From contig NZ_KB891878.1 of assembly GCF_000373585.1 (NCBI RefSeq), forward strand, positions 62,001 through 126,000: DNA of 64,000 nt. The letters run 5' to 3'. The notes under the pieces were generated by a model. That model made no database searches and had not been told where the DNA came from. It saw only the letters and a list, made by a program, of their open reading frames with translations. The DNA is from Streptomyces sp. MspMP-M5. GTDB taxonomy: Bacteria; Actinomycetota; Actinomycetes; Streptomycetales; Streptomycetaceae. A program made the position numbers and the translations under genes. This document shows positions 58,127 through 64,000 of the stretch, in pieces (positions within the stretch are counted from its first letter, which is position 1; every line of letters begins with the position of its first letter).

Positions 58127-58851
58127 CCAGCCGCGCCGAATACTGCGTGCTCGCCTGCGCCGACACCTGGCGCGACAGCGGCGAGGTGCTCGCCAGCCCG
58201 ATGGGCACCGTGCCGTCCCTCGGCGCCCGGCTAGCCAAGCGCACCTTCTCCCCCGATCTGCTGCTCACCGACGGCGAGGCGCTGCTGGTCGGCCTCGACG
58301 GGCGGGCCGAGGGCTGGCTTCCCTACCGTCAGCACCTGGCCATGGTCACCGGCGGCCGGCGGCATGTGATGATGGGCGCCAGTCAGCTCGACCGCTTCGG
58401 CAACCAGAACATCTCCTGCATCGGTGACTGGCAGCGGCCCGCCAGGCAGCTGCTCGGCGTGCGCGGCGCGCCCGTCAACACCCTGAACAATCCGACGAGT
58501 TACTGGGTTCCGCGGCACTCCCGGCGGGTCTTCGTCGAGAAGGTCGACATGGTCTGCGGGGTCGGCTACGACAACGCGGCCGCCGCCGGCCCGTCCGCCA
58601 CCCGCTACCACCGCATTCCGCGGGTGGTCAGCAACCTCGGCGTCCTCGACTTCGCCACCCCGGACCACACCATGCGGCTGGTCTCGCGGCACCCGGGCGT
58701 CACCGTCGAGGAGGTGCAGGACGCCACCGGCTTCCCGCTGGCCCGCGCCGACGAGGTCCCGTACACCCGGGAACCCACCGACGAGGAGCTGCGGTTGATC
58801 CGCGAGGTGCTCGATCCGCAGGGGCTGCGCGACCGCGAGGTGCCGTCGTGA
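58123..58851 (+). CDS. ipdB: Ring-C-opening hydrolase subunit IpdB
   Basis: A protein of 242 residues of the CoA-transferase beta fold: 'EYCVLACADTWRDSGEVLAS', 'VMMGASQLDRFGNQNIS', 'GVRGAPVNTLNNPTSYW' and 'RVVSNLGVLDF'. It completes the IpdAB enzyme. The ATGA overlap with ipdA and GTGA overlap with ipdC show one operon. Length agrees with known IpdB proteins of about 240-250 residues. Confidence 0.87.
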   Translation: MTSRAEYCVLACADTWRDSGEVLASPMGTVPSLGARLAKRTFSPDLLLTDGEALLVGLDGRAEGWLPYRQHLAMVTGGRRHVMMGASQLDRFGNQNISCIGDWQRPARQLLGVRGAPVNTLNNPTSYWVPRHSRRVFVEKVDMVCGVGYDNAAAAGPSATRYHRIPRVVSNLGVLDFATPDHTMRLVSRHPGVTVEEVQDATGFPLARADEVPYTREPTDEELRLIREVLDPQGLRDREVPS

Positions 58852-59951
58852 GCGCCGGCGTCGCCCGGGCCGATGACCGGACCCCGTCCGCCGGGGACGG
58901 CCCGCTCCTGCGCACCCCGCTGACCGAGCTGACCGGCGTGCGGCATCCGATCGTGCAGACCGGGATGGGCTGGGTGGCCGGCCCGCGCCTGGTGTCCGCC
59001 GCCGCCGACGCCGGCGCGCTGGGCATCCTGGCCTCCGCCACCATGACGCCGGACCAACTACGGGCGGCGGTCCGCGAGGTGAGGTCCCGTACGGACCGGC
59101 CGTTCGGGGTCAATCTGCGGGCGGACGCCGGGGATGCGGCCGAGCGGGTGCGGATCGTCGTCGACGAGGGCGTCCGGGTCGCCTCCTTCGCACTGGCGCC
59201 CTCGCGGGAGCTGATCGCCCGGCTCAAGGACGCCGGGGTGGTGGTGATCCCGTCCGTCGGGGCCCGGCGGCACGCCGAGAAGGTCGCCGCCTGGGGCGCC
59301 GACGCGGTGATCGTCCAGGGCGGCGAGGGCGGCGGCCACACCGGGAGCGTCGCCACCACCGTGCTGCTGCCGCAGGTGGTGGACGCGGTCGACATCCCGG
59401 TGATCGCCGCGGGCGGGTTCTTCGACGGCCGGGGGCTGGTGGCCGCGCTCGCCTACGGCGCGGCCGGGATCGCCATGGGCACCCGTTTCCTGCTGACGTC
59501 GGACAGCACTGTGCCGCCGGCCGTCCAGGACCGCTATCTGGCGGCCGCGGTCGCCGATGTCGTCGTCACCACCAAGGTGGACGGGCTGCCGCACCGGATG
59601 CTGCGCAGTGAGCTGGTCCGGGCGCTGGAGCGGTCCGGGCGGGCCGCGGCGCTGGTCAGGGCGGTGCGGCACGCCGCGTCGTTCCGGAAGCTGTCCGGTC
59701 TGAGCTGGGCCGGGATGGTCCGCGACGGGCTGGCGATGAAGCACGGCACGGACCTGACATGGAGTCAGGTGCTGCTGGCGGCCAACACCCCGATGCTGCT
59801 GAAGGCGTCGATGGTGGACGGCCGCACCGACCTCGGCGTGATGGCCTCCGGGCAGGTCGCCGGGGTGATCGAGGACCTTCCGTCCTGTGCCGACCTGGTC
59901 GACCGGATCATGGCCGGGGCACAGCGGACACTGGCGGGCCTGCCCCACTGA
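58848..59951 (+). CDS. ipdC: Flavin-dependent IpdC (nitronate monooxygenase fold)
   Basis: A protein of 367 residues. 'RHPIVQTGMGWVAGPRLVSA', 'GALGILASATMTPDQLRAA', the phosphate-binding 'VQGGEGGGHTGSVATTVLLP' and 'IPVIAAGGFFDGRGLVAALA' with 'GTRFLLTSD' are typical of the 2-nitropropane dioxygenase/NMO fold that binds FMN. IpdC takes part in forming the conjugated ring intermediate before EchA20 and IpdAB. GTG at 58848 overlaps the ipdB stop. It is the last intact gene of the rightward operon. Confidence 0.85.
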   Translation: MSAGVARADDRTPSAGDGPLLRTPLTELTGVRHPIVQTGMGWVAGPRLVSAAADAGALGILASATMTPDQLRAAVREVRSRTDRPFGVNLRADAGDAAERVRIVVDEGVRVASFALAPSRELIARLKDAGVVVIPSVGARRHAEKVAAWGADAVIVQGGEGGGHTGSVATTVLLPQVVDAVDIPVIAAGGFFDGRGLVAALAYGAAGIAMGTRFLLTSDSTVPPAVQDRYLAAAVADVVVTTKVDGLPHRMLRSELVRALERSGRAAALVRAVRHAASFRKLSGLSWAGMVRDGLAMKHGTDLTWSQVLLAANTPMLLKASMVDGRTDLGVMASGQVAGVIEDLPSCADLVDRIMAGAQRTLAGLPH

Positions 59952-60100
59952 ACGACCGCCGCGTCCCGCTGCACGGCGCGGTCAACTGCCGTGACCTGGG
60001 CGGCTGTCGGGCCGAGGACGGCCGGCGGCTGCGCCACGGCCGGCTGTACCGCTCGGACGCCCTCGCCGAGCTGACCCCAGGCAGAACCCGGACCTGCTGA
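59948..60100 (+). pseudogene. N-terminal remnant of a tyrosine/serine phosphatase
   Basis: From CTG at 59948 the frame reads LNDRRVPLHGAVNCRDLGGC then RAEDGRRLRHGRLYRSDAL before drifting into 'AELTPGRTRTC' and a stop. 'VN.RDLGG....DGR..R.GRLYRSDAL..LT' is the start of Y_phosphatase3-type protein tyrosine phosphatases. The CxxxxxR active site and the rest are absent. There is no ATG/GTG start, and it overlaps the ipdC stop. It occupies the site where a ferredoxin gene lies in M. tuberculosis. Confidence 0.6.
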
Positions 60101-60135
60101 TCCCGCTCCATCTGACCTACTGGCGTACCGGCGCC

Positions 60136-61293
60136 TCAGAGACACTCGACGATGGTGACGTTGGCCTGGCCGCCGCCCTCGCACATGGTCTGCAGGCCGA
60201 ACCGGCCGCCGGTGCGCTCCAGTTCGTTCAGCAGCGTGGTCATCAGCCGGACACCGGTGGCGCCCAGCGGATGGCCGAGGGCGATGGCGCCGCCGTTGAC
60301 GTTGACCCGCTCCGGATCGGCGCCGGTCTCCTTCAGCCAGGCCAGCACCACCGGCGCGAACGCCTCGTTGATCTCGACCAGGTCGATCTCGTCGAGCGTC
60401 ATCCCGGCCTTCTTCAGTGCGTGGGCGGTGGCGGGGATCGGCGCGGACAGCATCCGGATCGGGTCCTCGCCGCGGACCGAGAGGTGGTGTATCCGGGCGC
60501 GCGGCGTCAGCCCGTGCGCGGCCACCGCCCGCTCGGAGGCGAGCAGCATCGCGGCGGCCCCGTCGGAGACCTGCGAGGAGACCGCGGCGGTCAGCCGGCC
60601 GCCCTCGACGACCGGCGCCAGCGCCGCCATCTTCTCCAGCGAGGTGTTCCGGCGCGGCCCCTCGTCGGCGGTGACCTCGCCGTACGCGACGATCTCCCGG
60701 TCGAAGCGGCCCTCGTCGATGGCCCGCACCGCCCGCTGGTGGGAGCGGAGCGCGAACTCCTCCATCTCCCGGCGGGAGATGTCCCATTCGGTGGCGATCA
60801 GCTCGGCGCCGTGGAACTGGTTGACCGGCAAGTCGCCGTAGCGGGCCCGCCAGCCCTCGGAGCCGGCGTACGGGCCCTGGGTGAGCCCCAGCGGCTCGGC
60901 GGCCTGGCGGCTGGCGAAGGCGATCGGGATCTGCGACATGTTCTGCACCCCGCCCGCCACGACCAGGTCCTGGGTGCCGGAGAGCACCCCCTGGGCGGCG
61001 AAGTGCAGGGCCTGCTGCGAGGAGCCGCACTGCCGGTCGACGGTGACGCCGGGCACCTCCTCCGGCAGCCCGGCGGCCAGCCAGCAGGTCCGGGCGATGT
61101 CCCCGGCCTGCGGTCCGACGGTGTCCAGGCAGCCGAAGACGACGTCCGCCACGGCGGCCGGATCGATCCCGGTGCGCCCCATCAGCGCGGTCAGCACATG
61201 TGCGCCCAGGTCGGCCGGGTGGACGGCGGAGAGCCCGCCGCCCTTCTTCCCCACCGGGGTGCGGACGGCATCGACGATGTACGCCTCGGACAT
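60136..61293 (-). CDS. fadA6: Thiolase FadA6
   Basis: A protein of 385 residues. The nucleophile is Cys89 in 'VTVDRQCGSSQQALHFAAQG', the His site is 'VNGGAIALGHPLGATG' and the second Cys is in 'TMCEGGGQANVTIVE'. It would release acetyl-CoA by thiolysis late in HIP breakdown. ATG at 61293 has GAGGAG 7 bases upstream. It is read leftward after the kstR2 remnant, in the order known from M. tuberculosis. Length is normal for the family. Confidence 0.87.
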   Translation of the reverse strand: MSEAYIVDAVRTPVGKKGGGLSAVHPADLGAHVLTALMGRTGIDPAAVADVVFGCLDTVGPQAGDIARTCWLAAGLPEEVPGVTVDRQCGSSQQALHFAAQGVLSGTQDLVVAGGVQNMSQIPIAFASRQAAEPLGLTQGPYAGSEGWRARYGDLPVNQFHGAELIATEWDISRREMEEFALRSHQRAVRAIDEGRFDREIVAYGEVTADEGPRRNTSLEKMAALAPVVEGGRLTAAVSSQVSDGAAAMLLASERAVAAHGLTPRARIHHLSVRGEDPIRMLSAPIPATAHALKKAGMTLDEIDLVEINEAFAPVVLAWLKETGADPERVNVNGGAIALGHPLGATGVRLMTTLLNELERTGGRFGLQTMCEGGGQANVTIVECL

Positions 61294-61336
61294 GGTGAAC
61301 TCCTCGGTCCTCGGTCAGATTCTGCGGATGAGCCGG

Positions 61337-61459
61337 TCAGTCCCGCAAGGCGATGCCGTCCGGCACCATCGAGAGGTACTGGCGGGCGATCTCCTCGGGG
61401 CTGTGCTGTGCGCCCGGCCGGTACCAGGAGGCGGCGGCCCAGGCCAGGAGTTCGCCGCT
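61337..61459 (-). pseudogene. C-terminal remnant of a KstR2-like TetR regulator
   Basis: After the ipdF stop the minus strand encodes about 40 residues that include SWYRPGAQHSPEEIARQYLS and end MVPDGIALRD. This resembles the end of KstR2 as I recall it ('RWYRPGGPLTAQQVGQQYLA' then 'IVLGG'). No start codon or DNA-binding domain is upstream, because the frame runs straight into the ipdF 3' end. It lies exactly where kstR2 sits in the M. tuberculosis cluster, next to fadA6. It is therefore probably a deletion scar. Confidence 0.65.
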
Positions 61460-61461
61460 CC

Positions 61462-62244
61462 TCAGGCATGCTGCGAGCTGACCGAGACGGTCTCCCCGGT
61501 CATGTACGAGGCGTAGTCGCCGGCCAGGAAGACGATCACGTTGGCCACCTCCCAGGGCTCGGCGTAGCGGCCGAACGCCTCCTTCTCGGTCAGCTCGGCC
61601 AGCAGCTCGGGGGTGGTGACCTTCACCAGGTGCGGATGCATGGCCAGGCTGGGCGAGACCGCGTTGACCCGCACCCCGTACGCGGCGGCCTCGATCGCGG
61701 CGCAGCGGGTCAGCGCCATCACCCCGGCCTTGGCTGCGGCGTAGTGCGCCTGGCCGCGCTGGGCGCGCCAGCCCACCACGGAGGCGTTGTTGACGATCAC
61801 GCCGCCGGCGCCCGTGGCCCGCATCCGGCGCAGCGCGGCGCGGGTGCAGCGGAAGGTGCCGCCCAGGGTGACGTCGATGACCTTCGCCCACTGCTCGTCG
61901 GTCATCTCGACGAGGTCGGCGGTGCCGCCGAGCCCGGCGTTGTTGACCACGATGTCGAGCCGGCCGTGCCGCTCCTCGGCGAGCGCGTACAGGGCGGCCA
62001 CCTGCGCCTCGTCGGTCACGTCGCACGGCAGTCCGGCGACCCGGTCGGCGCCGAACTCCGCGGCCAGCGCGGCCGTGCTCTCGGCCAGCCGCCGGGCGTG
62101 CGCGTCCCCGACGACGATCCGGGCGCCCTCCTCCAGGAACCGCCGGGCGGTGGCCCCGCCGATCCCGGCGCCGGCGGCGGCGGTGATCACCGCCGTCCGC
62201 CCCTTGAGCAGGTCGTGACCGGGCACGTAGGCCGGTGCCGTCAT
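61462..62244 (-). CDS. ipdF: SDR-family dehydrogenase IpdF
   Basis: A protein of 260 residues. 'TAVITAAAGAGIGGATARRF', 'LDIVVNNAGLGGTADLVEMT', Ser in 'IVNNASVVGWRAQRG' and YAAAK give a full SDR site, and 'VNAVSPSLAMHPHLVKV' matches IpdF-type enzymes that oxidise the 5-hydroxy intermediate (5OH-HIP-CoA). The start ATG at 62244 overlaps the fadE30 stop (ATGA), so the two are translationally coupled. Gene order again matches the KstR2 regulon. Confidence 0.82.
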   Translation of the reverse strand: MTAPAYVPGHDLLKGRTAVITAAAGAGIGGATARRFLEEGARIVVGDAHARRLAESTAALAAEFGADRVAGLPCDVTDEAQVAALYALAEERHGRLDIVVNNAGLGGTADLVEMTDEQWAKVIDVTLGGTFRCTRAALRRMRATGAGGVIVNNASVVGWRAQRGQAHYAAAKAGVMALTRCAAIEAAAYGVRVNAVSPSLAMHPHLVKVTTPELLAELTEKEAFGRYAEPWEVANVIVFLAGDYASYMTGETVSVSSQHA

Positions 62245-63425
62245 GCCTTCGCCTCCTTGGGAAGGCCGAGCACCCGCTCGGCGATGATGTTCCGCTGGAT
62301 CTCGTTGGAGCCCGCGTAGAGGGTGTCGGCGCGGGAGAAGAGGAAGAGCCGCTGCCAGTCGTCGAGTTCGTACGGCGCGCCGGCGGCGAGCATGCCGCCC
62401 GCGCCGCAGACGTCCATGGCGAGTTCGCCCAGCTCGCGGTGCCAGGTCGCCCAGTAGATCTTCCCGATGGACGCCTCGGGGCCGGGGGCGCCGGCGGCGA
62501 CGCCCTCCAGCATCCGCAGGGCGTTGCAGCGGATGATCTCCAGGCCGATCCAGGCCCGGGTAAGCCGGTCGCGGATCAGGGGGTCGTCGACCGCCCCGTT
62601 CCGTCGCGCCAGGTCCCTGAGCGCCTCCCACTCCCTTGTGAAGCCGACCTGTTGGCCGAGGGTGGAGACGCCGCGCTCGAAGCCCAGGGTGGCCATCGCG
62701 ACCCGCCAGCCGTCGCCGGGCGCGCCGACCACGTGCGGGGCCCGGGCGCCGTCGAAGAACACCTCGTTGAACTCGGCGGTGCCGGTGAGCTGGGTGATCG
62801 GCCGGATGTCGACGCCGGGCCGGTCGAGCGGGACGAGGAGGTAGGAGAGCCCTCGGTGGCGGGCGGAGCCCGGTTCGGTGCGGGCGAGGACGAAGCACCA
62901 CTGGGACTCCTGGGCGAGCGAGGTCCAGATCTTCTGGCCGTCGACGACCCAGTCGCCGCGCTCCTCGTCGAAGGCCGCCCGGGTCCGGACGTTGGCCAGG
63001 TCGGAACCGGCGTCCGGCTCACTGTAGCCCTGGCACCACAGTTCCCGTACGGCCGCGATCTCCGGCAGGAAGCGGGCCCGCTGTGCCTCGGTGCCGAAGG
63101 CGATGAGGGTGGGGCCGAGCAGCTGCTCGCCGATGTGGTTGACCCGGGCCGGGGCGTCGGCGAGCGCATACTCCTCGTGGAAGGCGACCTGTTGCTCCAG
63201 GGTCGCGCCGCGCCCGCCGTGCTCCACGGGCCAGCCGACGCAGGTCCAGCCCGCGGCGGCCATGTGCCGCTCCCAGGCCAGGCGTTCGGCGAACGCCTCG
63301 TGCTCCCGGCCGGGGCCGCCGCGGCCGCGCAGGGCCGCGAACTCCCCGGTGAGGTTGGCCCGCAGCCAGCTGCGGATCTCGGTGCGGAAGCTCTCGACGG
63401 TGGTGGGGGCCTCGACGCTGCTCAT
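62241..63425 (-). CDS. fadE30: Acyl-CoA dehydrogenase FadE30
   Basis: A protein of 394 residues. 'WCQGYSEPDAGSDLANVRTR' is the FAD/substrate loop, 'VVDGQKIWTSLAQESQWCFV' the next strand region, and 'YAGSNEIQRNIIAERVLGLP' the C-terminal signature. FadE30 with a partner dehydrogenates HIP-CoA at the start of ring C/D breakdown. ATG at 63425 lies only 12 bases from a possible -10 (TAGATT, 63437-63442) overlapping the operator, so the message may be almost leaderless. It is the first gene of the leftward operon. Confidence 0.87.
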   Translation of the reverse strand: MSSVEAPTTVESFRTEIRSWLRANLTGEFAALRGRGGPGREHEAFAERLAWERHMAAAGWTCVGWPVEHGGRGATLEQQVAFHEEYALADAPARVNHIGEQLLGPTLIAFGTEAQRARFLPEIAAVRELWCQGYSEPDAGSDLANVRTRAAFDEERGDWVVDGQKIWTSLAQESQWCFVLARTEPGSARHRGLSYLLVPLDRPGVDIRPITQLTGTAEFNEVFFDGARAPHVVGAPGDGWRVAMATLGFERGVSTLGQQVGFTREWEALRDLARRNGAVDDPLIRDRLTRAWIGLEIIRCNALRMLEGVAAGAPGPEASIGKIYWATWHRELGELAMDVCGAGGMLAAGAPYELDDWQRLFLFSRADTLYAGSNEIQRNIIAERVLGLPKEAKA

Positions 63426-63441
63426 GACCGTACCGTAATCT

Positions 63442-63455
63442 ACCAAACACTTGTT
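63442..63455. promoter_or_regulatory. KstR2-like operator, fadE30 / enoyl-CoA hydratase
   Basis: ACCAAACACTTGTT matches 13 of 14 positions of AnCAAGnnCTTGnT, with the same single difference as 56476-56489. It lies in the 47-base divergent gap and overlaps a possible -10 of fadE30, an ideal place for a repressor. Confidence 0.7.
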
Positions 63456-63472
63456 AGGGAAGGAGGTCGCCG

Positions 63473-64000
63473 ATGACCGCCGGCGAGGAAACGCCCGTGG
63501 TGCGCTACGCCCGGCAGGGCCCGGTCGCCACCGTCACGATGAACCGCCCGGAGTACCGCAACGCCCAGAACTCCGCGATGACCTACGCCCTGGACCGCGC
63601 CTTCTACCGCGCCGCGGACGACGACGAGGTCAAGGTCGTGGTGCTGGCCGGTGAGGGCCGGCACTTCTCCGCGGGCCACGACATCGGCACCCCCGGCCGG
63701 GACGCCCATCTCCCTTTCGACCGCCGGGCCGGACTGTGGTGGGACCACTCGGACAAGGCCGGCGCGGAGAGTCGCTACGCCCGCGAGTCGGAGGTCTACC
63801 TGGGGATGTGCCGCCGCTGGCGGGAGCTGCCCAAGCCGGTGATCGCCGCGGTTCAAGGCGCCTGTGTGGCGGGCGGGTTGATGCTCGCCTGGATCTGCGA
63901 TCTGATCGTCGCCGCCGATGACGCCTTCTTCGCCGACCCGGTCGTGCGGATGGGCATCCCCGGCGTGGAGTACTTCGCCCACCCGTGGGTGATGCCGCCG
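63473..64000 (+). CDS. Enoyl-CoA hydratase, 3' end outside the window
   Basis: 176 codons are visible. 'VRYARQGPVATVTMNRPEYR' starts the crotonase fold, 'GRHFSAGHDIG' is the first oxyanion-hole segment, and 'VIAAVQGACVAGGLMLAWIC' the second. A Trp-rich insertion ('GLWWDHSDKAGAESRYARES') between them marks it as an EchA13-type subfamily. ATG at 63473 has a perfect AAGGAGG with good spacing. It is divergent from fadE30 over a KstR2-like operator, so probably part of the same pathway; exact step unknown. Confidence 0.82.
   Translation, partial: MTAGEETPVVRYARQGPVATVTMNRPEYRNAQNSAMTYALDRAFYRAADDDEVKVVVLAGEGRHFSAGHDIGTPGRDAHLPFDRRAGLWWDHSDKAGAESRYARESEVYLGMCRRWRELPKPVIAAVQGACVAGGLMLAWICDLIVAADDAFFADPVVRMGIPGVEYFAHPWVMPP

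Overview
The window is high-GC actinobacterial chromosome and most likely Streptomyces. Supporting signs are G/C-rich third codon positions, frequent GTG starts, ATGA/GTGA stop-start overlaps, several SpoIIE-type phosphatases, a TerD protein, and only two in-frame TTA codons that I could find. I see no rRNA, tRNA, CRISPR array, insertion sequence or prophage. CDS coordinates include the stop codon.

Left part (1-14.2 kb). An edge-truncated TetR gene with a clear palindrome, a decayed acetyltransferase and a PucR/CdaR-type regulator are followed by an 18-bp tandem repeat. Next come a miniature GIDE-like membrane protein, a surface phosphoesterase, an efeO-efeB iron-uptake pair without efeU, a COG4705 membrane protein and a methyltransferase. 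A compact operon follows: an FMN alpha-hydroxy-acid oxidase, a fold-III PLP enzyme (Y4yA-like), a cysteine synthase-rhodanese fusion and a cysteine-desulfurase-like enzyme. It looks like an uncharacterised sulfur or amino-acid pathway.

Middle part (14.2-33.4 kb). This holds a secreted VWA protein with a membrane partner, two SpoIIE phosphatases, a polytopic glycosyltransferase-like protein, a coupled arsR-mgtA pair, a TPM-type envelope protein, an LCP cell-wall ligase, TatA, TerD, a small stress membrane protein, a zinc alcohol dehydrogenase, an MmcQ/YjbR protein and an unusual zinc-ribbon SDR protein.

Conflict-type locus (33.6-40.8 kb). Four tightly linked genes encode Trypco1, a trypsin-VMAP protein, a MoxR AAA+ ATPase, and a giant vWA protein fused to a pseudokinase and a degenerate ParA/MinD domain. 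They match the vWA-MoxR-VMAP ternary systems proposed as regulated conflict modules. Two large SpoIIE phosphatases follow directly.

Right part (45.7-54.7 kb). A TTC38-like TPR protein, a CaiB-type CoA transferase with a TTA codon, a secreted protease, a phosphoesterase, an MFS exporter coupled to a PD40/WD40-like protein, and a DMT-type membrane protein are followed by a gene-poor stretch. That stretch carries two long palindromes which are inverted copies of one another.

Steroid C/D-ring (HIP) catabolic cluster (54.7-64 kb, running off the edge). Its order SDR, SDR, echA20, ipdA, ipdB, ipdC, fadA6, ipdF, fadE30 parallels the KstR2 regulon of Mycobacterium tuberculosis. Two KstR2-like operators are kept. 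At the kstR2 position only a C-terminal remnant of about 40 codons remains, and a phosphatase fragment sits where a ferredoxin gene might be expected.
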